Shown here: positions 1-8,592 of the stretch, one piece after another
Position numbering within the stretch: the stretch's first letter is position 1
Layout of the letters: each line of letters starts with the position of its first letter
NCBI GenBank assembly: GCA_030430455.1
Contig: JAUIJB010000011.1
Coordinates: forward strand, 1-64,000
DNA length: 64,000 nucleotides
Reading direction: 5' to 3'
From: Verrucomicrobiia bacterium
GTDB taxonomy: Bacteria; Verrucomicrobiota; Verrucomicrobiia; Verrucomicrobiales; Akkermansiaceae
Notes under the pieces: generated by a model
The model's database searches: none
Seen by the model: the letters and a program-made list of their open reading frames with translations, nothing else
What the model was told of the DNA's origin: nothing
Position numbers and translations under genes: made by a program

Positions 1-80
1 CGACACCGCTTCCCCTCTCGAGGTACCGGCCCTGAGCTGTTCCCTCTTTGAAATCCCGATCCGCTGACTCCGGAGCCCCG

Positions 81-929
81 ATGAAACCAGGAACTCTCCT
101 CGCCGGTCTCGCGGCATTGCTCCTCCAGGCGGCCCCCGCTCCCGGACAGGACCCGAATTTCCATATCTTCCTGTGCTTCGGCCAGTCCAACATGGACGGC
201 TTCCCGGGGCTCCAGGACGAGGACAAGGGACCGGTGGACGATCGCTTTCGCCTGCTCCCCGCCGTCGATTTCCCCCAAACCGACCGGGAGAAGGGCGAGT
301 GGTGCACCGCGACTCCGCCCCTCTGCCGCCCATCCTCGGGCATCGGCCCCGCGGACTCCTTCGGCCGCACGCTCGTCGAGGCCCTGCCGCAGGAGGACAA
401 GGTCGGCGTGATCGTCGTCGCCGTTCCCGGCTGCAGGATCGAGGTCTTCGACTCCGACAAGGTCGAAGCCTACGCCAAGGACGGGCCGGACTGGCTGAAG
501 AACTTCATCCGCGAATACGACGGGGACCCCTACCGGCGGCTTGTCGAACTCGGCAGGGATGCCCAGAAGGACGGCGTGATCCGGGGCATCCTCCTCCACC
601 AGGGCGAATCCAACAACGGTGATCCCGCATGGCCGGAGAAGGTCGGCACCATCTACACCCGCCTGCTCGAGGATCTCGGCCTGGATGCCAAGGACGTTCC
701 GCTCATCGCCGGAGAACTGGTCGGCAAGGGTGCGGGCGGCAAGTGTGCCGGCATGAATGAGATCATCCGGCGGCTCCCTGAAACCATCCCCACCGCCCGG
801 GTGGTGTCCTCCGACGACTGCGCGGGACTGCCCGACGGCCTCCATTTTTCACCGGCCGGTTATCGCAAGCTCGGCAAGCGCTATGCGGAGACCATGCGGG
901 CGGCGATGAAGCTTCCGGCGGGGAACTAG
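81..929 (+). CDS. Secreted SASA-type carbohydrate esterase (sialate O-acetylesterase-like)
   Basis: Likely removes acetyl groups from polysaccharide or sugar side chains outside the cytoplasm. The ATG at 81 is preferred over an upstream alternative start at 48 because it begins a clean signal peptide (residues 1-23, hydrophobic Leu/Ala core, cut near PAPGQ). The catalytic block GQSNMDG follows at residues 34-40, with nucleophile Ser36, and the C-terminal DGLHFSP motif supplies the Asp252/His255 pair. This is the SGNH/SASA (DUF303, CE6-like) layout, and about 282 residues is normal for it. An HQGESN motif in the middle matches the third conserved block. The gene stands alone; the sugar substrate cannot be told from sequence. 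Confidence 0.85.
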   Translation: MKPGTLLAGLAALLLQAAPAPGQDPNFHIFLCFGQSNMDGFPGLQDEDKGPVDDRFRLLPAVDFPQTDREKGEWCTATPPLCRPSSGIGPADSFGRTLVEALPQEDKVGVIVVAVPGCRIEVFDSDKVEAYAKDGPDWLKNFIREYDGDPYRRLVELGRDAQKDGVIRGILLHQGESNNGDPAWPEKVGTIYTRLLEDLGLDAKDVPLIAGELVGKGAGGKCAGMNEIIRRLPETIPTARVVSSDDCAGLPDGLHFSPAGYRKLGKRYAETMRAAMKLPAGN

Positions 930-947
930 CGCAGGGCGGGTCGCAGC

Positions 948-1244
948 TCAGGGAACGAACCAACCCGGGCCGACCGCGTCGGCCGGACGGTCGCGGCCGG
1001 CAGTGGAGGACCGGACCCGCACCTGACCGCCGCCGGCCCTCCCGACATCCGGCCCGGGATCCAAGACGATTGGCGGGACCGCTTCTCCCGTGGCCGGAAT
1101 GCGGCCGGATGCCGCCGCGTCCTCCACCATCAGGTCGAGGCCGGATGCCGCGGACGAGCGTCCGGCCAGAGCCGCGACTCCGATCGTGACCGCGACAAGG
1201 GTTCCCAGGAACCGTCCAAGGATCGACCCACGGATCGGACCCAC
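948..1244 (-). CDS. Possible small secreted protein (uncertain)
   Basis: A 98-codon frame with a GTG start. The N-terminus looks like a signal peptide: basic residues, then a hydrophobic stretch (LVAVTIGVAALA), then a small-residue cleavage region (SSAAS). The remainder is Gly/Pro/Arg-rich with no recognised domain. The start lies inside a 13-bp tandem repeat and no ribosome binding site is evident. In DNA this GC-rich, chance frames are common, so it is listed only because of the signal-like N-terminus. It could equally be non-coding. Confidence 0.25.
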   Translation of the reverse strand: MGPIRGSILGRFLGTLVAVTIGVAALAGRSSAASGLDLMVEDAAASGRIPATGEAVPPIVLDPGPDVGRAGGGQVRVRSSTAGRDRPADAVGPGWFVP

Positions 1245-1263
1245 GGATCGGACCCACGGATCG
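1220..1263. repeat. 13-bp tandem repeat, about 3.5 copies
   Basis: The unit GGATCGGACCCAC occurs at 1232-1244 and 1245-1257, preceded by a copy missing one base (1220-1231) and followed by a partial copy. It sits in the 930-1577 gap, which otherwise holds only the doubtful small frame at 948-1244 and a terminator-like hairpin. Confidence 0.8.
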
Positions 1264-1527
1264 TAGAAGCCAAGCAGGCGGATCTCATCCTTCGAGGTTC
1301 GATCCTCCTGCTTCCTGTCCCCACCCCATTGGGGAAGAACCCCGCCTCGCCTGGTCCGCTTGAACCGTTCCGGGAGATCGGGTCGATCCGGACCCGGGGA
1401 GCGCGGCGGGTGGATCGAGGCGGGCGAGAGACCGCAGCGACCGGTAACAGGGAACCCAATACAAACCCTCCGGTCGCCGCGGTCTCAGGATTGGCACCGC
1501 CTTGGCCCGACTGCATCGGGCCCTGGG

Positions 1528-1562
1528 AAAGGCCGGCACCGGGCTTGCCACCCGGGCCGGCC
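1528..1562 (-). terminator. Probable intrinsic terminator of the calcium-repeat protein gene
   Basis: Read on the minus strand, GGCCGGC pairs with GCCGGCC around an inner CCCGGG/CCCGG segment, followed by a short TTT run. It begins 16 bases after the stop codon of the gene ending at 1578. The T run is short, so efficiency is uncertain. Confidence 0.45.
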
Positions 1563-1577
1563 ATGAAGTCTGTCCGA

Positions 1578-4500
1578 TCAGGGACGAGTTCCGTTCAGGC
1601 GGACGAACAACTTGCCATCCTGGGCAAGCGACTTGGGCACCCGGACCGTGATGGCGTCGTATTCAGGCCCCGAGGCCCCGAGGTCTTCCTCGACGATGAC
1701 TTCCACCCCGTCCGCGTCGGTCGCGCTCTCCGCTCCGATCAACACGTCGTTCCAGACCTCGACGTCGGTCCCCCACTGCAGCAACAGCGTGGTGTCGCTC
1801 TCGGAGAGGTCGTAGCGTTCGAAGGTCAGCACCAGATGGGTGGCGTCCTCGCCGGTCTGCACCAGGCCGTTTTCGAAGGCGAGGGGATCGCCGTTGAGCT
1901 GATACTCCAGCACGTTGGCGTAGTCGTCGAAGTCGGGATTGTCCTCCTCCCCGTCGTCCTCGCCGGGCGTCAGCCCGGCAGCGCCCTTCCATGCATCGAA
2001 GCCGACAAGCGTTCCAATGAAGCTGAGCACGCCGGTCGCCTCCGAGAACTCATAGTTTCCCGAGGAATCGGTCCAGATCCGCTCGCCAACCGCACCGCCA
2101 TCCGGCGTGAAGCCCGACCCGGTCACGGCAAAGCCGGGGTCGAAGTTCACCGTGGCGGTCGTCAGCAGGTCCCAGGTGGCCCCCAGGGAGGGGATGGCAC
2201 CACTGACGTCGATGTCGATGACGCCGGCCAGGCCGAGGGTGCCGGTGCCGCTGATGGAGTTGCTCTCACCTGCCAGGCCGGGAGCAAGGCTGAACATACT
2301 TCCACTGCCGACGCTCAGGTCACCGTTGACGACCAAGCTGGTGGTCGGGCTCATCGTGATGTCGCCCGCGTAGCTGTTCGACACGTTGTCGAACTGGACC
2401 GCGCCCGGACCGATCAGGTTCAGTGAGCCGTCGCCGGAAACCGGTGCCGCGAAGGCCACCGGGCCATTCTGGGTGTCGACCTCCGACGCCGTCATGAACT
2501 CGACGCTACCCCCGAGGGTCACCAGTCCGCCCGCATCGACGATCTGGTAGATCCTCGCGATCGCGAACTCGTCGGCGAACAGGTAGTCGGCGCTGAAGGT
2601 GCTGTTGTCGCCCTTGAGGCCGAGCTCTCCGGCGATGACCAACTTCTTGCCGGCAAAGGTCAGGTCGGCATCAGCCGTGTTGGGCGTCCGCAGCCTCAGC
2701 CCCGAGGGAACCAGGTAGTTGCTGCCGCCAACGGGCGCCAGCCCGTTGTCCCAGTTCGTCCCCACGTCGAACGAGGACTGACCGAATGCGTCGGTGCCGA
2801 CCAGTCGACGACCATCCGCGATCCCGTCGCCATTGTCGTCCCGGAAGTCAGCCGGGTCGGTCGGGTCGGTGCCATCCGCGAACTCGTCCGCATTGTTCGC
2901 ACCGTCGAAGTCCGTGTCATTGGTACCATTGAAGATCAGGTAGCCGGGATCCCCCTGCGTGTCGAAATAGTAGATGTATTCCCAGAAGTCCGGCAAGCCG
3001 TCCGGTTCGCTGTCCCGTCCCGACAACTCATCGGTGGGATCGGAATCGAGCATGAACTCCTCCAGGTCCGTGTCCAGGTCGCCGTCGAAGTTCGTGTCCA
3101 CGCCCCCTTCGCGCAGCGAGGAGTCGGCGGTCACGAGGTCGAAGAACCAGAACTGCTCCCAGCCGTCCGGCATGCCGTCGCCGTCGGTGTCAGGGCTGGA
3201 ATCCGGATCGGTCGGATCGGTCCCGAAGGTCTGCTCGATCTCGTTGTCGGTGTAGTCGAGGTCGAAGTCATCGGAGCCGATCTGCAGGAGGTTGTTGAAG
3301 AACTGCATCTCCCAGGCGTCATCGAGCTCGTCGCCATCGCGGTTGGCCAGCGTGGAGAGCGGGTCATTCGGGTTGCTCTCCCCGGCAAACTCGAGCTCGT
3401 CGTTGTCCCCGTCGCCGTCGCTGTCGGACCCGCTCATGGCGGTTTCGGTGTCACCGAAGTAAGCGATCTCCCACTGGTCGGGGAAGCCGTCGGCATCGAC
3501 GTCGGCGCGGTCCATGTTCTCGGGCCCGAGGAGATGGAACAGCTCGCGCTCGGTCTCGGTCAGCGAACCGAGCCAGATCCGCACCTCGTCGTAGGTCGCC
3601 GAGGCGATCGCGTCCGGCCACATCGAGCGGCCGAGGTAGCCGACGCTGTCGATCAGGTCGCGCAGGTCCGCGGTCGTGTTGAAGGTCCCCTTCGCCTCGA
3701 GCAGCGGATGGCCCGGCGACAGGCTGTTGTCGGACGCGGGAGCGCTGTACCAGGTCACCGTGGTGCCCTGGGTGATCGCGCCGCCGCTGAACACCGCCGG
3801 CACGATCGTCATCACCATGTGGTAGGGCACGCCCTCCACGTAGGGGGCGTTGCTCTCCCAGACCGCGCCGTTGCCTGCCCACTCGACCTGGTCGCTGAAC
3901 AGATCGGTCCCGGTCGTCCAGGTCATGCGGAGCGATCCGTTGAGGCCGGGATTGTTGTTCACGTCGTTGCCGAACGCCCAGATCCGGGCCCAGGTCTGCA
4001 CGAACTCCTGGGTCGCCCACAATTCGATGGTGACCGGCTTCACGCCCTCGGACTGGAGGTCGCTGAGCAAGTTCTCACCGAGCAGGATGTAGTCGCTGGT
4101 GTCCTTCGCCCCGCCGAACAGCTCCACGTTGTCCTCGCCGAGCACCGAGGTCGCACCGGCATTCGGGACGTCGTCGTTGAGGATCTGCGCGTCGCTGCCG
4201 CCGACCGAGTCGGTGAGATCGCCGTTGAAGCTCCAGCGGTGCGCGAGGATCGCGTGCCCGGGGGTCGACTGCGATTCCTGCGGGTCGGAACCCGCCTGGA
4301 ACTCCGCCAGGTTGTCGGCATCATCGCCGTCCTCATCCTCGCCGGAATCGTCGCTGCCCACGATCAGCCCGTTGGCGGTCTCCCAGCCGTCGGCCATCAG
4401 GTCGTTGTCGGTGTCCGGCCAGTCGCTCGCGTCGGTCGGCGAGGTGCCGCCGTCGATCTCGTCGATGTTGCTCGAGTAGTCCCCGTCGAAGTCACCCTCC

Positions 4501-5447
4501 GGGGTCTGGTTCAGGTTCCCGAAGAACGTGATCTCGACGGCATCGTCGAAGTTGTCGGCGTCCACGTCGCCGGGCACCGAGTCGGGGTTGGTCGGATCCG
4601 ACTGGGCGGTCTCCTCCGCCTCGTTGTCGAAGCCGTCCCCGTCGTTGTCCCAGTCGGCGCCGAGCGAGGGGTCCTGTGCCTGGGTGCCCCGGGCGGAGGT
4701 CAGATCCCCGAAGTTGGCGAGTTCCCACGAGTCGAGCAGGCCGTCGCCGTCGGAATCGGGGTTGCCGGTCGTGACAAATGCCAGGGCCACCTCGCCCTGG
4801 ACCGTGTTGGTGTGGGCCCATCCGAGCGGCTGGCTGCCGGCATCCGCGCCGTAGCCATACCCGTGTGCGAGTGCCCCTCCCCCGACTCCTCCGTTGATGT
4901 CGAAAACCCCGGCGTCGCTGGCGGAAATGATCGATCCGGGGGCCGGCGTCGTGCCGGCTCCGGTACCGAAATTGATGCCGCTGAAATTGACCACGAACTT
5001 GGAGTCGCCGGTCGTCGTGATGGCGGATCCGATGGCCGTGTCAACCGAGGCGGCCCCGCCCGAAGTGTCGATGGTCGCGAGCTCGTAGACGAACAAGCCC
5101 GTGTTGGTGGCGTTGGTCCCGGTGATCGTGTAGGTGATCGCAACCTGGGCCGGCGCGGGACTCGGGAGGAAATAGCAGGCGGCCGTGGTCCGGCTTTCCG
5201 AAACGCTTTGGACCGCGGGGTTGCCATCGAAGGTGACCACCGGGTTGGTAACCGTGTTGTCGTTGTAGATCCCGACCACGAGGGCGTTCGAGTTCGCGGG
5301 ATCCGCGAGCGTGTAGCTGAAGGTGGCGGACCCCGGAGTGTCGCTCGTGTTGGTGACGACGCCGCCACTGCCATTGACCTGGGCGGACAGGGATTGCAGG
5401 AAGACTGCCGAGGCGATGGCAGCAAGGGACAACGATTTGAGTCTCAT
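1578..5447 (-). CDS. Large secreted protein with thrombospondin type-3 calcium repeats and a LamG-like domain
   Basis: A 1289-residue exported protein with a signal peptide at residues 1-22 (ends LSA). After an N-terminal beta-rich region come Asp-rich thrombospondin type-3-like repeats (DSDGDGLLDSWE near residue 230, continuing to about 390). A LamG/concanavalin-like domain follows at roughly 400-640 (starting HRWSFNGDLTDSVGG), then a second block of Asp-rich repeats at 640-880 and an autotransporter-like beta-strand region at 880-1150 (SNYLVPSGL, SGTGTLGLAG). The C-terminal module (about 1150-1289, with DAWKGAAGLTPG) is of a kind common at the ends of verrucomicrobial surface proteins. It probably binds calcium at the cell surface, perhaps with a carbohydrate partner. 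No catalytic motif is visible. It is divergent from xylA. Confidence 0.8.
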   Translation of the reverse strand: MRLKSLSLAAIASAVFLQSLSAQVNGSGGVVTNTSDTPGSATFSYTLADPANSNALVVGIYNDNTVTNPVVTFDGNPAVQSVSESRTTAACYFLPSPAPAQVAITYTITGTNATNTGLFVYELATIDTSGGAASVDTAIGSAITTTGDSKFVVNFSGINFGTGAGTTPAPGSIISASDAGVFDINGGVGGGALAHGYGYGADAGSQPLGWAHTNTVQGEVALAFVTTGNPDSDGDGLLDSWELANFGDLTSARGTQAQDPSLGADWDNDGDGFDNEAEETAQSDPTNPDSVPGDVDADNFDDAVEITFFGNLNQTPEGDFDGDYSSNIDEIDGGTSPTDASDWPDTDNDLMADGWETANGLIVGSDDSGEDEDGDDADNLAEFQAGSDPQESQSTPGHAILAHRWSFNGDLTDSVGGSDAQILNDDVPNAGATSVLGEDNVELFGGAKDTSDYILLGENLLSDLQSEGVKPVTIELWATQEFVQTWARIWAFGNDVNNNPGLNGSLRMTWTTGTDLFSDQVEWAGNGAVWESNAPYVEGVPYHMVMTIVPAVFSGGAITQGTTVTWYSAPASDNSLSPGHPLLEAKGTFNTTADLRDLIDSVGYLGRSMWPDAIASATYDEVRIWLGSLTETERELFHLLGPENMDRADVDADGFPDQWEIAYFGDTETAMSGSDSDGDGDNDELEFAGESNPNDPLSTLANRDGDELDDAWEMQFFNNLLQIGSDDFDLDYTDNEIEQTFGTDPTDPDSSPDTDGDGMPDGWEQFWFFDLVTADSSLREGGVDTNFDGDLDTDLEEFMLDSDPTDELSGRDSEPDGLPDFWEYIYYFDTQGDPGYLIFNGTNDTDFDGANNADEFADGTDPTDPADFRDDNGDGIADGRRLVGTDAFGQSSFDVGTNWDNGLAPVGGSNYLVPSGLRLRTPNTADADLTFAGKKLVIAGELGLKGDNSTFSADYLFADEFAIARIYQIVDAGGLVTLGGSVEFMTASEVDTQNGPVAFAAPVSGDGSLNLIGPGAVQFDNVSNSYAGDITMSPTTSLVVNGDLSVGSGSMFSLAPGLAGESNSISGTGTLGLAGVIDIDVSGAIPSLGATWDLLTTATVNFDPGFAVTGSGFTPDGGAVGERIWTDSSGNYEFSEATGVLSFIGTLVGFDAWKGAAGLTPGEDDGEEDNPDFDDYANVLEYQLNGDPLAFENGLVQTGEDATHLVLTFERYDLSESDTTLLLQWGTDVEVWNDVLIGAESATDADGVEVIVEEDLGASGPEYDAITVRVPKSLAQDGKLFVRLNGTRP

Positions 5448-5657
5448 CGGGTTTGGACTTTAGGGTTTGTTCGGTTGGCGGCTTCGTGTGCGGAGACAGC
5501 GAAACCAGGATCTCGACTGGCACGACGCCCCGAAGGAGGTCGGGACGGCTGGGACGGTTTGGATTGGAGGCGGGAGGGTTTGAAAGCGCTTGCCGGATCT
5601 CGGACCCGCAAGGCAACCCCCACCTAGCCGCGCCACTGTAGCTGGACCTCTTCGGCT

Positions 5658-5688
5658 GCCAAGAAAAAATTAATCGTTTTATTTTGGC
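5658..5688. promoter_or_regulatory. A/T-rich imperfect palindrome upstream of the calcium-repeat protein gene
   Basis: A 31-bp element runs from GCCAAG to TTTTGGC with long A and T tracts, an island of A/T in very GC-rich DNA. About 18 of 22 bases (5668-5689) match a second copy at 6086-6107 just upstream of xylA. It may be an operator or promoter element shared by the two divergent genes; this is inferred only from the matching sequences and positions. Confidence 0.35.
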
Positions 5689-6083
5689 GACGGCTCCGGG
5701 CTGCCCGGGGAGGAACTTCGCGGGGCAGACGCAGCCGCGGGTGCCCCATTCCGGCTGTCCGCGCTTCGTCGGCCGACCGGGGCCCCCACGGCGCGCGCCC
5801 GCCGGCCCGGGCTCCGCCCGCGCCTCCGAGGTGACGGCCATCTCGGCCGAGTCCCTCGTCTTCCCGCGGCAGTCCCCCGGCAAACTTGCCGGATTCCCTG
5901 TGGCTCGACGCGCCCGGCCCGTGGGATCCTGCGGGCCGCGGCCCGACCTCCGCCCGCCGACGATGCCGGCCGCCCCGGCCTTCCCCCCCCCCCAGAGCCC
6001 CGACCGGGCTTCGACTCCCGGGCCCAGGCCGGCCGACCTCGCTGCCCCGAAGCCCCGGCGGCACCAAGCGGGCAGACCGAGGC

Positions 6084-6107
6084 CGAATTATTCGTTTCAT
6101 TTCGTCG
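6084..6107. promoter_or_regulatory. Second copy of the A/T-rich element, upstream of xylA
   Basis: CGAATTATTCG (6084-6094) is a perfect palindrome around one central base, and the downstream TTTCATTTCG matches the element at 5668-5689. It lies about 80 bases before the xylA start. The rest of the 5448-6185 gap holds no gene that I can support. Confidence 0.35.
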
Positions 6108-6185
6108 CGGATTCGTCCACGTCTGTCCCGGCAGACACGAATCCGTTCCGCATCCGGCGGCGCCGCCGTCCAACCTCCAGAAGCC

Positions 6186-7490
6186 ATGGCTTATTTCCCA
6201 GACGTCCCCAAGATCGCCTACGAGGGCCCCGAGTCGAAGAACCCGCTCGCCTTCAAGCACTACAATCCCGACGAGCAGGTCGAGGGCAGGTCGATGCGCG
6301 AGCACCTGCGCTTCGGCGCCGCCTACTGGCACGTGATGCGCAACGGCCTCTCCGACCCCTTCGGCGGCCCGACCGCCCTGATGCCCTGGGACGACGGCTC
6401 GGACTCGGTCGACAACGCGCTCAAGCGCAGCGACGTGTTCTTCGAGTTCCTCGACAAGACCGGGATCGACTACTACTGCTTCCACGACCGCGACATCGCG
6501 CCCGAGCTCGACGACCTGGCAAAGTCGAACGCGGCGCTCGAGAAGGTCGTCGACAGGCTCGCCGGGCACCAGAAGGCCTCCGGCAAGAAGTTGCTCTGGG
6601 GCACCGCCTGCCTGTTCGCCCACCCGCGCTACGCCCAGGGCGCCGGCACCTCGCCCGACGCCCGGGTGTTCGCCTACGCCGCCGCCCAGGTGAAGGCCGC
6701 GATGGATGCCACCCACCAGCTCGGCGGCTTCGGCTACACCTTCTGGGGCGGACGCGAGGGCTACGCCACGCTCCTCAACACCGACATGAAGCGCGAGCTC
6801 GACCACCTCGCCGCGCTCCTCCACATGGCGGTCGACTACAAGAAGACGATCGGCTTCGAGGGCCAGTTCTACATCGAGCCCAAGCCGCGCGAGCCCTCGA
6901 CCCACCAGTACGACTCGGACGCCGCGGCCTGCCTCAACTTCCTCCGCGAGTACGACCTGCTCGACCACTTCAAGCTCAACATCGAGACCAACCACGCGAC
7001 CCTCGCCGGCCACACCATGCAGCACGAGCTGAGCGTGGCGATCAACGCCGGGGCGCTGGGGTCGATCGATGCCAACCAGGGCGACACCCTGCTCGGCTGG
7101 GACACCGACGAGTTCCCGACCGACCTCTACGGCACCACCCAGGTGATGCTCAAGGTGCTCGAGATGGGCGGCTTCACCACCGGTGGCCTCAACTTCGACG
7201 CCAAGCGCCGGCGCGAGTCGCACGAGCCGATCGACCTGTTCCACGCCCACGTCGGCGGCATGGACGCCTTCGCCCGCGGGCTCAAGATCGCCGCCGCGAT
7301 CCGCGCCGACGGCCGCCTGGCCGATGCCTTGAAGTCGCGCTACTCGAGCTGGGACGACGGCATCGGCGAGGTCATCGAGAAGGGCACCGACTTCGCCACC
7401 CTCAGTGACTGGGCGCTCAAGAACGGCGAGCCCGAGCTCCGCTCCGGGCGCCAGGAACTGCTCGAGAACATCCTCAACGAGCACTTCTGA
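6186..7490 (+). CDS. xylA: Xylose isomerase, class II
   Basis: Interconverts D-xylose and D-xylulose in the cytoplasm. The ATG at 6186 gives 434 residues, close to the usual length of class II enzymes (about 440), and starts with the family's N-terminus ([14 protein letters not shown]). The catalytic His100 and Asp103 lie in CFHDRD. The metal-binding and catalytic block [13 protein letters not shown] gives Glu231 and Lys233, in the same register as E. coli XylA. Further family motifs include [31 protein letters not shown] and [10 protein letters not shown]. No xylulokinase lies next to it, so its partner must be elsewhere. The frame stays open upstream of 6186, but that part lacks family character. 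Confidence 0.97.
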   Translation: MAYFPDVPKIAYEGPESKNPLAFKHYNPDEQVEGRSMREHLRFGAAYWHVMRNGLSDPFGGPTALMPWDDGSDSVDNALKRSDVFFEFLDKTGIDYYCFHDRDIAPELDDLAKSNAALEKVVDRLAGHQKASGKKLLWGTACLFAHPRYAQGAGTSPDARVFAYAAAQVKAAMDATHQLGGFGYTFWGGREGYATLLNTDMKRELDHLAALLHMAVDYKKTIGFEGQFYIEPKPREPSTHQYDSDAAACLNFLREYDLLDHFKLNIETNHATLAGHTMQHELSVAINAGALGSIDANQGDTLLGWDTDEFPTDLYGTTQVMLKVLEMGGFTTGGLNFDAKRRRESHEPIDLFHAHVGGMDAFARGLKIAAAIRADGRLADALKSRYSSWDDGIGEVIEKGTDFATLSDWALKNGEPELRSGRQELLENILNEHF

Positions 7491-7559
7491 GCCGCCCCCG
7501 GGGGATCCGCAGCGGGCCCGGCAGAAAAACGAGCGCCCGGCGGAGCCGGCGTGGAGTCG

Positions 7560-8522
7560 ATGCCTGACAGATTCAGGGAATCGGTTCAATCTCCGCCTGT
7601 GCCGTCCATCGACCAGGCGATCGAACGACTCTACGACCTCAATGTCGGGATCGTCGGCGTCGGCGGTGAGCGACACGAGCGCCCCCACAAGCCTCTGCTG
7701 CTTCTCGCGGTCCTCGACCTCCTCGACGAGGGACTCGCCACTCCCGGCTCGATCCCCTGGTGCCAGGAGCTGCGGGACCGTTTCACGGCCCGATTCGAAG
7801 TCGTCCGCAAGCACGACGACCAGAACACCCCTGAGAACCCGTTCTTCTACCTCGGGAGCGAAGGCTTCTGGCAGGCGGAGGTCACCACGGAAGGCTCTCA
7901 AGCAGCCCCTCTTGCGCGGACGCCCTTGGTTGGTGAAATCGGCAAGGTCTTCGCCCGCTTGATCGACGGCTTCGACGTCCTGCTCGCCGTTCCCGAAACG
8001 CGCTGGAGAATGCGCGAGGCACTTGTCAGCCGCTACTTTCCCACCCACGCCGGCGTCCTGCTTGCTCCCCCGGCCTCGGAATCGGCCGATTCCGAGCCGA
8101 GCCCCGGTCTGCTTGCGGAGGACGAGCCGGACGATGGCCGGAGTCCGGCCTTCCGCCGCAAGATCGTCGAGATTTACGATCACCAGTGTGCCGCCTGCGG
8201 CCTGAGAATCCGCCTTCCGGAGGCCCCCGACCTGAACTTCGTTGACGCCGCCCACCTGATTCCGTTCGCAACGAGCAGGAACGACCACCCGACCAACGGT
8301 CTCGCTCTCTGCAAGAACCACCACTGGGCCATGGACCGCCATCTGATCGCACCGGGCCCCGACCAACTCTGGCACGTTGCCGGCGTGCTCCGAGAGCACC
8401 GTTCCAGCGGAGAGAAGGAGCTGCTGGAGCTCCAAAACCGCCGCCTGCTCATGCCCCACGAACCCGCGTTCCACCCCCATTCGGAAGCCTTGGCGTGGCG
8501 CCTTGAGCGTCTGATCTCGTAG
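7560..8522 (+). CDS. HNH endonuclease, probably modified-DNA-dependent (phosphorothioate-binding type)
   Basis: A 320-residue protein with a C-terminal HNH nuclease domain: a CAAC zinc-type pair from Cys210, the first catalytic His232 in DAAHLIPF, and NGLALCKNHHWAMD completing the fold. The N-terminal half carries HERPHKPLLLLAVLDLL, which resembles the DNA sulfur-binding domain of ScoMcrA-like restriction enzymes. If correct, it would cut foreign DNA carrying a backbone or base modification. The start is ATG 7560; a GTG at 7551 is in the same frame. It lies 70 bases upstream of, and in the same direction as, a SauUSI-like helicase, suggesting a two-gene restriction unit. No methyltransferase is nearby, as expected for a type IV enzyme. 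Confidence 0.75.
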   Translation: MPDRFRESVQSPPVPSIDQAIERLYDLNVGIVGVGGERHERPHKPLLLLAVLDLLDEGLATPGSIPWCQELRDRFTARFEVVRKHDDQNTPENPFFYLGSEGFWQAEVTTEGSQAAPLARTPLVGEIGKVFARLIDGFDVLLAVPETRWRMREALVSRYFPTHAGVLLAPPASESADSEPSPGLLAEDEPDDGRSPAFRRKIVEIYDHQCAACGLRIRLPEAPDLNFVDAAHLIPFATSRNDHPTNGLALCKNHHWAMDRHLIAPGPDQLWHVAGVLREHRSSGEKELLELQNRRLLMPHEPAFHPHSEALAWRLERLIS

Positions 8523-8592
8523 CGCCCGAACCTCCGTCCATCGACGCTGCCACGCCTCCCCCAACTCCTGCCAAGGACTCGCCCCATGCCTC

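Noticed and set aside
5886..6185. 100-codon N-terminal extension of xylose isomerase
   Set aside because: Xylose isomerases start as at 6186; the extension is Pro/Arg-rich with no similarity and contains the A/T-rich regulatory element.
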